DNA from: an uncultured Clostridia bacterium
GTDB taxonomy: Bacteria > Bacillota > Clostridia > Lachnospirales > Anaerotignaceae
NCBI GenBank assembly: GCA_910586765.1
Contig: CAJUJJ010000013.1
Coordinates: forward strand, 1-64,000
Direction of reading: 5' to 3'
DNA: 64,000 bases
The translations under genes were made by a program, and so were the position numbers. The notes under the pieces were generated by a model. The model saw only the letters and a list, made by a program, of their open reading frames with translations. It was not told the DNA's origin and ran no database searches. How positions within the stretch are numbered: position 1 is the stretch's first letter; each line of letters starts with the position of its first letter. Positions 42,265-51,085 of the stretch are shown piece after piece.

Positions 42265-45078
42265 TCAATACAATGGCTTACCTTTTTTGATTAACTGGTA
42301 TTTTGTATTATCTTTACTTTCTTTTAAATACTTTATTAATGTTTCATATCCTTTTTTACTCAATATTTTTGTTTGCTCATAATCACATTGTATTTGATAA
42401 GACTGTTCCAAAAAAGAAATGCCTTGTTCTATTTTTCCCAATGAAATATATAAAACACCTAATTTACTCATCAATTTGCCATATGTTTTACTTTCTTTTC
42501 CTTTTTCATTACCAAAGAGTTTTATGGCCTCGTTTATGTTCTGTTCTCCTTGTGGATTGTCTTTATCTATTTTTAAAAGAATTTCTCCTAATTTTAACAA
42601 TCCTTTTGCTAAATCCAAACATTCCCCTTTGTGTTGTCTAATATATTCCACTGCCTCTTTATAATAAATACTAGATTGTTCTCTTTTTTTTAAACGTTCT
42701 GCTATATTTCCCATTCTTTGTACTCTTTCTAAGTACAACTGATTCTTTACTGTTTCTTTATGAAACAGTTTGTGCCATATCTCATAATAGCAAAGTGATT
42801 TTTCTATATCTTTCAGTGCAAAATAAAAATCTCCCATTAGCCCCATTAATATACAATATTCTTCTCCTTCTGTAGAACCATATTCCTGCTGGTATTTTAT
42901 AGCATGCGTAAATTTTTCAAATGCCTTTTTATAATTTCTTCCTAAAAGACACAATATTCCTATTTTTCTAACTGCTTCTGCATAAATTTGTTCTTCTCCT
43001 TGCTTTTCTGCCTTTTCCAGCCATACAAAAGCCTTATCATACTGTCCTATTTCTGCATAAAAATCTCCTATTTCAATACAGCATTTTTGTGCTTGTAAAT
43101 CATTTACTCCAAATTCTGCTATTCTATTTTCATAATAAGACAATAAATAACTTTCTTTTTCTTCAAAGCTCATATTGCTTTTTTCTGTTTTCTTTTTCTT
43201 TTTTTCTTCCGATTGCTTCAATTTTTCTCTATCTTTTTTTAATCTCTGTTCATTTTTTTGTGCTAATATCAAAAGAAATGTCTTTATCATAATACCCCAT
43301 TCTTGGTCAGTATTTACACCACATTGTTCCTTTTTCTCCATAGCTTTTTCATAATATGCTTTTGCTTTTGAAAGGTTCTCCAAATGCAAAGAACAGCTTG
43401 CTAACCAAAGTTCTATTTTTGCAGAAGCAAATCTTTTTTCAGGCGTTTCTTCAAAATTCATATTATACAGTTTTTCCCAACAATTCATTGACAATTCATA
43501 ATCATCACTTTGATAAGATACTCTTGCTAACAATTCTAAACTGTTTTTATATTTTGGATTTTCCTCTCCTAATGTTTCCTCCTCAATTTCTACCACTTTT
43601 TGAAGTACCTTCAAAGCACTTTGATATTTATTTGCTGTTGCATATAATCTCCCTAAATGTTCTAGCACTCTCGCATAAAGAGGGTGTGTTTGTCCATACA
43701 TTCTTTTTTGCATTTCTACTGCTTCTTTACAAAAAAGAATTCCTTTTTCTATATCTCCCTTGTCATAATAGAGTTCTGCAAGCATTTCCAAATTTAATAC
43801 ATAAGCACTGTCTTCTATTTCATTTAATTCTTTTCTCAATTCCCTGCTCTGCAATAAATACTTTTCTGCATTTTTGTCATCTTTTTTATGAATATATACT
43901 CTTGCCATAGCTAACATAGTGTCTGCACAAGCAATACTTCTGCCTTGATACAATTCATTTCTCATATCTAAAGCCTTTTGATAGCATTGTAATGCCTCAT
44001 CATAGTCCCCTTTTTTATCTAATATTGTCCCTTTGCTTAAAAGACTAATGACATATTGACCGTGTTTTTCCCCCATAAGCTGTTTTTTTAATTCTAATGA
44101 TTTCTCATTTAATTCTAATGCTTTATCATAGTTTTGCAGACCACAATAATCCATAGCCATATGATTTAAGCCTTCTGCATAAAATGTATGATAGTCACCC
44201 AAAAGATTTTTTACAACAGACTGTACTTGTTGATGTATTTCAAGAGAACGTGTAAAATCATTTTTTTTAGCATATAATGTTGCAAGTGTATTCAAATTAG
44301 TAATATATTCCAAATGGCTTTCTGTCATTATTTTTTTTCTTATTTTCATTGCCTTTTCACAACAGTAAGCTGCTTTTTCCAACAATCCAGCTTTTTCACA
44401 TATTGTTGCCATTCTCAAGAGGTTCATCATATAATAATGACTTTCTTCTCCTCTTTCCACTTTTAATATATCCAACGCTCTTTTTAATACTCTTTCTGCT
44501 TTTTTATAATTTCCTTGTTTTTCATAAGAACGTCCCAAACTTGTCAAAATATCTGCCAAATCCATTTTTGAAACAGTGCGAAGCCTTTGTCCCTTCAGCA
44601 ATGCTTTATTGTGCATTTCTACTGCTTTATCATATTGTTTTACATCTTCATAAGCATTTCCCAAATTATACAAACTTGCTACATAATCTTCATGTCCTCT
44701 GCCTAATAATCTATCTCTAATTTCTAAAACTTGTTTTTGAAGTACCACAGCATCTTCATATTTTGCCATGTTACTATATGTGATTGCTAAATTATTTAAA
44801 GTATCACTATAAGAACTACATTCTCCACCTATTTCTCTTTTTAAATTTGCTGCTTCTTTATAATACTTTTGTGCTTTTTCATACATACAAATATCATCAA
44901 ATGCAATGGCTAAATTGTTTACATCAATAGCATATTCCATTGTATTACAATCGTTATTTTCTCTATATAAATCATATATTCTTTTTCCTAAAGCAACTGC
45001 TTCCATATATTCCCCATTTTGATGTGCTTCTTGAAACTCTCGCCTTAATTTCATTATTTCGCCAATATAAAAAGCCAT
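42265..45078 (-). CDS. Large tetratricopeptide-repeat protein
   Basis: A 937-residue protein made almost wholly of TPR units, about 42 residues each, of the kinesin-light-chain type (pattern YxxxLNNLAxxYxxxxxYxxA...). It has no signal peptide, membrane segment or catalytic domain. A strongly basic stretch (EQRLKKDREKLKQSEEKKKK, about 610-630) divides a regular N-terminal array (about 45-540) from a looser C-terminal one (about 655-920). It should be a cytoplasmic scaffold; partners are unknown. The ATG has AAAGGA 11 bp upstream. It lies 25 bp downstream of recX on the same strand and ahead of the rplU promoter, with no obvious terminator between. Confidence 0.9.
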   Translation of the reverse strand: MAFYIGEIMKLRREFQEAHQNGEYMEAVALGKRIYDLYRENNDCNTMEYAIDVNNLAIAFDDICMYEKAQKYYKEAANLKREIGGECSSYSDTLNNLAITYSNMAKYEDAVVLQKQVLEIRDRLLGRGHEDYVASLYNLGNAYEDVKQYDKAVEMHNKALLKGQRLRTVSKMDLADILTSLGRSYEKQGNYKKAERVLKRALDILKVERGEESHYYMMNLLRMATICEKAGLLEKAAYCCEKAMKIRKKIMTESHLEYITNLNTLATLYAKKNDFTRSLEIHQQVQSVVKNLLGDYHTFYAEGLNHMAMDYCGLQNYDKALELNEKSLELKKQLMGEKHGQYVISLLSKGTILDKKGDYDEALQCYQKALDMRNELYQGRSIACADTMLAMARVYIHKKDDKNAEKYLLQSRELRKELNEIEDSAYVLNLEMLAELYYDKGDIEKGILFCKEAVEMQKRMYGQTHPLYARVLEHLGRLYATANKYQSALKVLQKVVEIEEETLGEENPKYKNSLELLARVSYQSDDYELSMNCWEKLYNMNFEETPEKRFASAKIELWLASCSLHLENLSKAKAYYEKAMEKKEQCGVNTDQEWGIMIKTFLLILAQKNEQRLKKDREKLKQSEEKKKKKTEKSNMSFEEKESYLLSYYENRIAEFGVNDLQAQKCCIEIGDFYAEIGQYDKAFVWLEKAEKQGEEQIYAEAVRKIGILCLLGRNYKKAFEKFTHAIKYQQEYGSTEGEEYCILMGLMGDFYFALKDIEKSLCYYEIWHKLFHKETVKNQLYLERVQRMGNIAERLKKREQSSIYYKEAVEYIRQHKGECLDLAKGLLKLGEILLKIDKDNPQGEQNINEAIKLFGNEKGKESKTYGKLMSKLGVLYISLGKIEQGISFLEQSYQIQCDYEQTKILSKKGYETLIKYLKESKDNTKYQLIKKGKPLY

Positions 45079-45102
45079 AGCTTATCAAATCCTTTCAAGT
45101 TT

Positions 45103-45738
45103 TTATGTTTCCCCTTTGTACTTATTTTTCGTAACATATTCAAAACTTTCTTTTATTATATCATAGGAATAGCCTCTTCGCTGTAAAAATGCAATCAATC
45201 TTTTTTTCTCTTTTTCGTCAATTTCTTCCAAATAAAAACACTTTTTTTCTAATAACTTTACAGCGTCACCAAATTCATCTATATTTGCCTGTTCTAGTTT
45301 TTTACAAATAATACTTTCTTTAATTCCTTTTTGTTTTAATTCCATTTTTAATATATAACTTCCTTTTGGATTACAACGTAATCTTTGTTTAATATAACTT
45401 TCGCAATATTTTTCATCGTCAACATAATGATACTCTATTAAAAAATTTATAACACGTTCTATTATATCCTCTGTAAATTCTTTTTCAATCAATTTTGTAC
45501 GAACTTCTTTTTCCGTTCTCATTTTATAACCAATGTAATATAAAGCAGTATCTTGTGCTTTTACATATATTAATTCATTTTTTATAAAATCATATTTGCT
45601 TTGTGCAATTTCTTCGCCTTCTTTTAGCTTAAAAAAAGCAATATCCTGCATAGGCAAACCAAATGCAAAATCGCCATCTATAAATACAGAATATCTTTGT
45701 GGGTGATGCAGTTGTTGTGTAATTGCTGTAATTTTCAA
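45103..45738 (-). CDS. recX: Recombination regulator RecX
   Basis: A 211-residue RecX/OraA protein, an inhibitor of RecA filament growth. The three-helix repeats are visible: ALYYIGYKMRTEKEVRTKL and IEYHYVDDEKYCESYIKQRL, and LIAFLQRRGYSYDIIKESF at the C terminus. The frame extends to 45762, but the start is taken as TTG 45738, 6 bp past AAGGAGGGG; the upstream TTG overlaps that site. No recA is in the window. The TPR gene follows on the same strand. Confidence 0.88.
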   Translation of the reverse strand: MKITAITQQLHHPQRYSVFIDGDFAFGLPMQDIAFFKLKEGEEIAQSKYDFIKNELIYVKAQDTALYYIGYKMRTEKEVRTKLIEKEFTEDIIERVINFLIEYHYVDDEKYCESYIKQRLRCNPKGSYILKMELKQKGIKESIICKKLEQANIDEFGDAVKLLEKKCFYLEEIDEKEKKRLIAFLQRRGYSYDIIKESFEYVTKNKYKGET

Positions 45739-45769
45739 CAAAATCCCCTCCTTATACTGCAAATAAAAT

Positions 45770-45808
45770 AATATAAAAACAAAGCAGGTATTTCCTCCTG
45801 CTTTGTTT
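45770..45808 (-). terminator. Terminator after the lipoprotein gene
   Basis: AAACAAAGCAGG (45777-45788) and CCTGCTTTGTTT (45797-45808) form a 12-bp stem, followed by T residues on the minus strand. Confidence 0.82.
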
Positions 45809-45835
45809 AGAGTATCAAAAAAATTTTTTATATCA

Positions 45836-46396
45836 CTATTCTGTTATAGAAAAATCAATATAATAAGTATTTCCTATAAAATTATCGTCCCATATTTCAT
45901 AGTATTTCATCTGATAATCTTTTATGTTTCTAGGTGTAATAAATATTAAATTTCCTGTTCTGCTTTCTCCATATTTTAATTCATAACTATCAGGTAACTG
46001 TTCCTCATTCATTTGATATTCTGGAAATGTTGTTTCTCCTTGTAACTGTTCCCAAGTTAATTCAAAATCATCGCAAAACATTGTAATACTGTCAAAATCT
46101 TCATATGTATTTTCTACTGTTATATTTACCACAACAAATTGATGTGCAACATCTTGTGGTACATATTCATCATTTTCTCCTTGTATTTCATCTTGTGTTG
46201 TAACACTATTGACTTTTACTTTAAAAAATGCTGTTTGAACAGTATCTTCTGTAGAATATGTTTTTTCTTCTCCATATTCTCTGCCGTCTGCTTTCCAGTC
46301 TGTAGCAATTTGTTTTGCCTTTTGTTGTATACCACTACAACCTGTACCAAACATACAAAAAAAAGCCATTGCTACTACTAAAATCGTTTTTCTCAT
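45836..46396 (-). CDS. Lipoprotein with a DUF4352-like domain
   Basis: A 186-residue predicted lipoprotein. The N-terminal hydrophobic segment ends in GTGC with the cysteine at about position 20, a slightly unusual lipobox (Gly at -3). The body resembles the DUF4352 (telokin-like immunoglobulin fold) domain: FFKVKVNSV, VVVNITVENTYEDF and RTGNLIFITP. Its role is unknown; such domains often bind peptides or ligands outside the cell. It is a single-gene unit with a terminator behind it. Confidence 0.8.
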   Translation of the reverse strand: MRKTILVVAMAFFCMFGTGCSGIQQKAKQIATDWKADGREYGEEKTYSTEDTVQTAFFKVKVNSVTTQDEIQGENDEYVPQDVAHQFVVVNITVENTYEDFDSITMFCDDFELTWEQLQGETTFPEYQMNEEQLPDSYELKYGESRTGNLIFITPRNIKDYQMKYYEIWDDNFIGNTYYIDFSITE

Positions 46397-46552
46397 ATTT
46401 CTTCCCCCACTACTCTCATATATAAAAACAAAATTGTCAAATTTATTATAAAATGAAAAATAGAAATAGTCAAATATGTTTTTATATCTTTATAGTAGTA
46501 TTCTTTGTAAATAAAACACTTTTTATTATACTATAAAATTAGTATATTCTTT

Positions 46553-46897
46553 TTAATATAATGCTTTTTCAGACAATTTTTCTAACCAAATTTGAAGCAG
46601 TTCTTTTAAATCTTCATGAAACGATTTTCTTGTCTGTTCCTCTCCTTTTTCTAATTCTTCCAATACTGTAAAACAAAAACTTTCTCCGCCATATTGCAAC
46701 CAGTCCTGTTTTAGTTTTTGTTCTGGACAGTCATTTATTTTTTTAGAAAAATCAAAAAGATTTTTGGAGGCAGCCATATTATGACTTTCTTTTACAAACC
46801 ACTTATTTGTTTTTGTATTTTGTATGGCATAAATACCACCTATTGTCTTTTTTTGTTGATATGCCTTTTTTATTTCCTTTTTTTGTAATGTTTCCAT
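46553..46897 (-). CDS. GIY-YIG nuclease family protein
   Basis: A 114-residue small protein of a clostridial GIY-YIG subfamily. The GIY motif is in GGIYAIQNTKTNKWFV near 20-35, but the second YIG-type element reads FVK rather than YIG, so catalysis is uncertain. WLQYGGESFCFTVLEELEK near 67-85 is typical of the family. Targets are unknown. The ATG is preceded by AAAGGGG. It lies 28 bp downstream of the peptidase gene, so cotranscription is possible. Confidence 0.75.
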   Translation of the reverse strand: METLQKKEIKKAYQQKKTIGGIYAIQNTKTNKWFVKESHNMAASKNLFDFSKKINDCPEQKLKQDWLQYGGESFCFTVLEELEKGEEQTRKSFHEDLKELLQIWLEKLSEKALY

Positions 46898-46925
46898 AAA
46901 TATTTCACCCCTTTAGTATAATATT

Positions 46926-48695
46926 TTAATCTATTCTATCTAGCATTTCCTCTGCATATTCTCTATTCATTTCCATTGCTTCTTCATTTTTTGCAACCTG
47001 TGTGAAATAATAGTGTGCTTTTTTCATATCTTTTTTACCAAATGTACCATAATAGTATATTTCACCTAGCTTTATTTGAGCATAGCTGTCATAGGGGGCA
47101 GCCTTTTCATACCAATCAATCGCTTGAGCATCTTCGTTTTCTAAGCAAATATCTGCTATTGTTTCCATAACATATGCTGCTTTGGTGTCAGATATATCAG
47201 CATTACTTTCTATCACATCTAAATAATAATCATAAGCCTTTTGCGTATTTCTTTTTATCAGTGTGCCCTCAAAATAAATATCACCTAATTTAATTTGAGC
47301 ATAAACATCATAAGCAGCAGCTTTTTCATACCAATCAATTGCTTGAGTGTCATTATTTTCTAAAAGTATATCACCAATCGCCTCCATAGCATATACTTTA
47401 CCATCTTGTATATCAACATTACTTTTTATTACATCTAAATAACAATCATAAGCTTTTTGGGTGTCTTTTTGAGTAAGTATACCTTCATAATATATATCAC
47501 CTAATGTATTTTTAGCATATATACTTCCCATTTCAGCAGCTTTTTCATACCATATAGTTGCTTGTATATCTTCTCTTTCTAAATAAATATCGCCTATTTT
47601 TGCCATAGCAATGGGAGTTTTTGATGTAATAATGTCATTTTGCTGTTCAAAATCAATCGCCTTTTTATAATAATCTATTGCCTGTTGTATATCTACATTT
47701 TCAATGAAACGATTTTGTATCATACTCGCAAGCATAACATATGCACTGGCAGAATTTTCGTCATTATCTTCTATTGTTTTTTGATAATATTCCCATGCCT
47801 TTTGGTAATCAACTTCATTATCATAACCAAAATAATAATAATTGGCTATTCTAAAATAATCTTTATTGGGACTGTTCAGTAAATATTGCTCCATAGAAGG
47901 TAACTGCTGCCCAGAATATTCTTCCCACAAATCCGAAAGGGATTGTCCTGTTATTGTCTCAAATGTGGTATATTCCATATTGCCTTGCTGACAAAGTCTA
48001 TGGAGCTGCATAACAATGCTCTCCATCTTTTGGTTTTCAAGCCATGTCAAAAAGCCAGCAGTAACTTCATAGCCATCATAAAGTTCTCCTTCTGTATATT
48101 GTGAAGGAATAAGAGAATATTCATAGTCAGAATATTGTGCAGTAATATATTCTGCAATGCCCTCGCAAATCCAGAAAAAGCAATGAATATTATAATAATC
48201 TTGTGCAATATGCACCAATTCGTGTATTATTACACTTTCCACTACTTCTTCACTATAATCAAAAATATCATCTTTTAAAATAATTGTATTATTTTCAAAT
48301 GTTATGCCAGAAGTATTATCATCAATTATATCAGAACCTATTAAAAAAGTAACAACAGGCATAGCAACATCATATCCGTATTTGCTCCATATTTCACTAA
48401 AATAATTATCAAAAACTTGTTCTATATATTGTTTTTGTTCTTCACTTAATATGGCGTAGTCATCTTTTATAATACATTCTGGTGTATCACTAAAAGAAAT
48501 ATGTAATGTTCCTCTACTATTTTGATTTGTATTAGAATTTAATATGTCATCGATTTGTTCTGTATGCAATAATTGCTGTTGTTGTGTTTGTTCTGTTTCA
48601 AAAATAATGTGATAAAGCAGCATAAAATTGCTTATATTAAATATTATAAATAGCACTAAAGTGATACAAAGACATACCTTTACTGATTTACTCAT
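46926..48695 (-). CDS. Membrane-anchored BSP-like metallopeptidase with Sel1-like repeats
   Basis: A 589-residue protein. An N-terminal hydrophobic segment (about 7-30) serves as an uncleaved anchor or signal. Residues 65-260 resemble the plant basic secretory protein peptidase family: the zinc motif HELVH (H158, E159, H162), EGIAEYI near 178 and the GYEVTAGFLTWLE helix. Residues 290-580 hold Sel1-like repeats (AIDWYEKAA and YAQIKLGDIYFEG units). An extracellular, cell-wall-facing protease or scaffold is inferred. It is probably in one unit with the GIY-YIG gene. Family resemblance is by recognition only, and peptidase activity is unproven. Confidence 0.75.
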   Translation of the reverse strand: MSKSVKVCLCITLVLFIIFNISNFMLLYHIIFETEQTQQQQLLHTEQIDDILNSNTNQNSRGTLHISFSDTPECIIKDDYAILSEEQKQYIEQVFDNYFSEIWSKYGYDVAMPVVTFLIGSDIIDDNTSGITFENNTIILKDDIFDYSEEVVESVIIHELVHIAQDYYNIHCFFWICEGIAEYITAQYSDYEYSLIPSQYTEGELYDGYEVTAGFLTWLENQKMESIVMQLHRLCQQGNMEYTTFETITGQSLSDLWEEYSGQQLPSMEQYLLNSPNKDYFRIANYYYFGYDNEVDYQKAWEYYQKTIEDNDENSASAYVMLASMIQNRFIENVDIQQAIDYYKKAIDFEQQNDIITSKTPIAMAKIGDIYLEREDIQATIWYEKAAEMGSIYAKNTLGDIYYEGILTQKDTQKAYDCYLDVIKSNVDIQDGKVYAMEAIGDILLENNDTQAIDWYEKAAAYDVYAQIKLGDIYFEGTLIKRNTQKAYDYYLDVIESNADISDTKAAYVMETIADICLENEDAQAIDWYEKAAPYDSYAQIKLGEIYYYGTFGKKDMKKAHYYFTQVAKNEEAMEMNREYAEEMLDRID

Positions 48696-48811
48696 AACAA
48701 AAAGCCTCCCCCAATAATAAAATCAAATATATTTTTATACAAAGTATTATATGACAAATACTACTATAATAATATCACATTTGACTAAAATAATAAAGGG
48801 AGTTTATTATT

Positions 48812-49291
48812 TTAATAGCCCATTTCTTTCAATTTAGAACTTAATACTTTTAAACGTTCTCCTATCAATTCATCATCTTGACTTAATGTATTCATAAAAA
48901 GTTTTATATCTTCCTCTAACATAGCATTTTCTGTACAAAATTCCACTGTCATAGCATCACCTTGCAATCCTACTCTAGCAATAGAAGGATTTTGTTTGTC
49001 ATAAAAATTTTCATATCGATAGGCTTCACGAAAATATAATTTACTTTCACAAATTAATATTGCTAAATCAAGCACTCTATGTATAGGAAGTTCTTCTGAC
49101 TGACGTGACCATTTTCCTCCAGTATGACGCCACACTTTTGCAGAAATATCTACTTTTCCTCTATCATTCCATTGTGCAAGACCTAATGATAATCCCTTTG
49201 CATCAGAGTTGTAGGCATATCTGCCATCAATATTTTCATAATTTTCAGAAATAATAACAGGTTTATGTTTTAAATTTGCAGGTATTTTCAT
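48812..49291 (-). CDS. DUF6530 family protein
   Basis: A 159-residue soluble protein that I match from memory to the DUF6530 family. The conserved N terminus reads KPVIISENYENIDGRYAYNS, with SLGLAQWNDRG and WRHTGGKWSRQSEELP following. The function is unknown. The ATG follows AAGGAG. It has its own promoter, and a palindrome spans the predicted start (see 49321-49343), so it is likely to be under a dedicated regulator. It is convergent with nothing; the upstream gene is transcribed in the same direction after a terminator. Confidence 0.75.
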   Translation of the reverse strand: MKIPANLKHKPVIISENYENIDGRYAYNSDAKGLSLGLAQWNDRGKVDISAKVWRHTGGKWSRQSEELPIHRVLDLAILICESKLYFREAYRYENFYDKQNPSIARVGLQGDAMTVEFCTENAMLEEDIKLFMNTLSQDDELIGERLKVLSSKLKEMGY

Positions 49292-49320
49292 AATATATTC
49301 TCCTTTTTTATTTTTATCAT

Positions 49321-49343
49321 TTACTAAATTACTAATTTAGTAA
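49321..49343 (-). promoter_or_regulatory. Palindromic operator across the DUF6530 transcription start
   Basis: TTACTAAATT (49321-49330) and AATTTAGTAA (49334-49343) form perfect 10-bp arms with a 3-base centre. The position, over the predicted +1 and just downstream of the -10, is typical of a repressor site; the sequence resembles MarR-type operators. No regulator gene is nearby. Confidence 0.65.
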
Positions 49344-49344
49344 A

Positions 49345-49373
49345 AACATATCATACTTTTTTATTCTTGTCAA
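49345..49373 (-). promoter_or_regulatory. Promoter of the DUF6530 gene
   Basis: On the minus strand the -35 is TTGACA (49368-49373) and the -10 is TATGTT (49345-49350), with a 17-bp spacer. The 130 bp from 49376 to the terminator hold nothing else recognisable. Confidence 0.65.
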
Positions 49374-49512
49374 TGCTAATTTCATATTAATATTTTGTTT
49401 TTTATATTTATAAATGTTCTTAACATTTTATTAATTGCTTTTTTTTCATTTTTATGGCAAAATAATACTGTCTGAAAAGACAATTACCCAACACAAAACC
49501 CTACAATTTTTC

Positions 49513-49551
49513 AAAAGGACACAGCAGAGTATTTCTTTGCTGTGTCCTTTT
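49513..49551 (-). terminator. Terminator after the unknown gene at 49557-50066
   Basis: A 14-bp stem is formed by AAAAGGACACAGCA (49513-49526) and TGCTGTGTCCTTTT (49538-49551), on the distal side of the minus-strand gene. Confidence 0.82.
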
Positions 49552-49556
49552 GTATA

Positions 49557-50066
49557 TTATTGTATTACTTCAATATTCAAATTTTTGATTTTTACAAAAT
49601 GATATTGCGTCTGAAAAATATTTTCTGCCAATGGTAAAAGAGTATCTGTAAAATGTTTGATATGAAATAAACGAGAAAAGAGTTTATCAGATAATATAGG
49701 TGTTAATATTTTAATAGGATAAGAAATGATATGAAATTCCATATAAAATAAAAATTCTCCTGTATTTTGTTCTAGCGAAACAGTAAGAGTAGTTATTTCT
49801 ATAGTAAATCCTTTTTTTAAAAATGCTTTTTCTATCGTATGACTTAGTTTGTCATGATATTCATTTACAAAATAAACAATGGCATTTTGTATATCATTTT
49901 GAGAAGCTGTTTCTGTAATAGCTTGTGTAATTTCTTCTGCACACAAAGAAATGCTTTTTAAAAATGGCTGCAACATAACATCTGTATGAGGTGTTATTTT
50001 CTGAAGTAAAAAAGAAAAAGCCTCTGTATAATCTAAATCATAAATATTACATTTTAATTGAAACAC
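49557..50066 (-). CDS. Protein of unknown function
   Basis: A 169-residue protein that I do not recognise. It has no signal peptide. The middle is helical and the C terminus (about 100-169) has hydrophobic stretches (FLFYMEFHIISYPIKIL) that may be a beta or amphipathic element rather than a membrane segment. The start is GTG 50066, behind AAAGGAAAG. It stands alone between a terminator and the divergent amidase gene. It is real rather than spurious because it has a ribosome-binding site, its own terminator and no competing frame. Confidence 0.6.
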   Translation of the reverse strand: MFQLKCNIYDLDYTEAFSFLLQKITPHTDVMLQPFLKSISLCAEEITQAITETASQNDIQNAIVYFVNEYHDKLSHTIEKAFLKKGFTIEITTLTVSLEQNTGEFLFYMEFHIISYPIKILTPILSDKLFSRLFHIKHFTDTLLPLAENIFQTQYHFVKIKNLNIEVIQ

Positions 50067-50185
50067 AATACATCTTTCCTTTCTGCTATTTTTATCAGCA
50101 TAACATGATTTTTATGAAAATACAAATACTATCATTATATAATAACTTGTTTTAAATAAAGAAAATAATATGCTCAAATATCTGC

Positions 50186-50214
50186 TTTTGCTATACATTG
50201 TATTGTGCTATAAT
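50186..50214 (+). promoter_or_regulatory. Possible promoter of the amidase operon
   Basis: The -10 TATAAT (50209-50214) is clear. The -35 is weak: TTTTGC at 50186-50191 (17-bp spacer) is the best candidate. Confidence 0.5.
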
Positions 50215-50256
50215 GAAAAAATAATATAAAATATAACAATAAATGGTGGTGTTGAT

Positions 50257-51078
50257 ATGAAAGCAGCATTATTACAGATGTCCGTTTTACAAAGCAAACA
50301 ACAAAATATAGAAAAAGCAATTTCTTTTTTAGAGCAAAGCAAAAAAGAATGTGCTGATATAGCAATATTACCAGAAATGTTTTGCTGTCCTTATGCTACA
50401 GAAAATTTTCCTTTGTATGCAGAACAACAGGGAGGTACTGTATGGCAGGCACTTTCTCAAACAGCTAAAAAACTAAATATGTATATTATAGGCGGTTCTA
50501 TGCCAGAAAAAGGCGAAAATGGGGCAATTTATAATACCTGCTATGCTTTTAACAGAGAAGGAAAACAAATAGCAAAACACAGAAAAATGCACTTATTTGA
50601 TATTAATGTTTCAGGAGGACAGTATTTTAAAGAATCTGACACATTAACGGCAGGAAACGAAATTACTGTTTTTAATACAGAATTTGGCAAAATGGGTATT
50701 TGTATTTGTTATGACATTCGTTTTGTAGAATTATCTCGTATTATGGCATTAGAAGGAGCAAATATTATTATTGTACCAGCTGCTTTTAATATGACAACAG
50801 GCCCAGCGCATTGGGAAATATCATTTCGAACAAGAGCATTAGATAACCAAGTATATACTATAGGTGTCGCACCGGCAAGACAACAGCAAAGCACATATGT
50901 TTCTTATGGCAATTCTATAGCTGTATCTCCTTGGGGAAAGGTGCTTACACGACTATCTGAAAAAGAAGAAATTGCTTATTGTGATATAGATTTGAATGAA
51001 ATAAATAAAATCAGAAAACAATTACCTATATTAGCACATAGAAGAAATGACATTTACACATTAAAAAGAAAAGAGTGA
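50257..51078 (+). CDS. Carbon-nitrogen hydrolase (omega-amidase/Nit2-like)
   Basis: A 273-residue nitrilase-superfamily enzyme. The catalytic triad is visible: E40 in LPEMFCCPY, K110 in KHRKMHLFD and C151 in GICICYDIRF. The similarity is to omega-amidases that hydrolyse alpha-ketoglutaramate and alpha-ketosuccinamate, but specificity is inferred. The ATG has GGTGGTG upstream. It is followed 7 bp later by msrAB and then asnS, a plausible cotranscribed set. Confidence 0.88.
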   Translation: MKAALLQMSVLQSKQQNIEKAISFLEQSKKECADIAILPEMFCCPYATENFPLYAEQQGGTVWQALSQTAKKLNMYIIGGSMPEKGENGAIYNTCYAFNREGKQIAKHRKMHLFDINVSGGQYFKESDTLTAGNEITVFNTEFGKMGICICYDIRFVELSRIMALEGANIIIVPAAFNMTTGPAHWEISFRTRALDNQVYTIGVAPARQQQSTYVSYGNSIAVSPWGKVLTRLSEKEEIAYCDIDLNEINKIRKQLPILAHRRNDIYTLKRKE

Positions 51079-51085
51079 TATATTT

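Noticed and set aside
44349..44720. Plus-strand frames within the TPR gene
   Set aside because: Hydrophobic shadow of the TPR coding strand.
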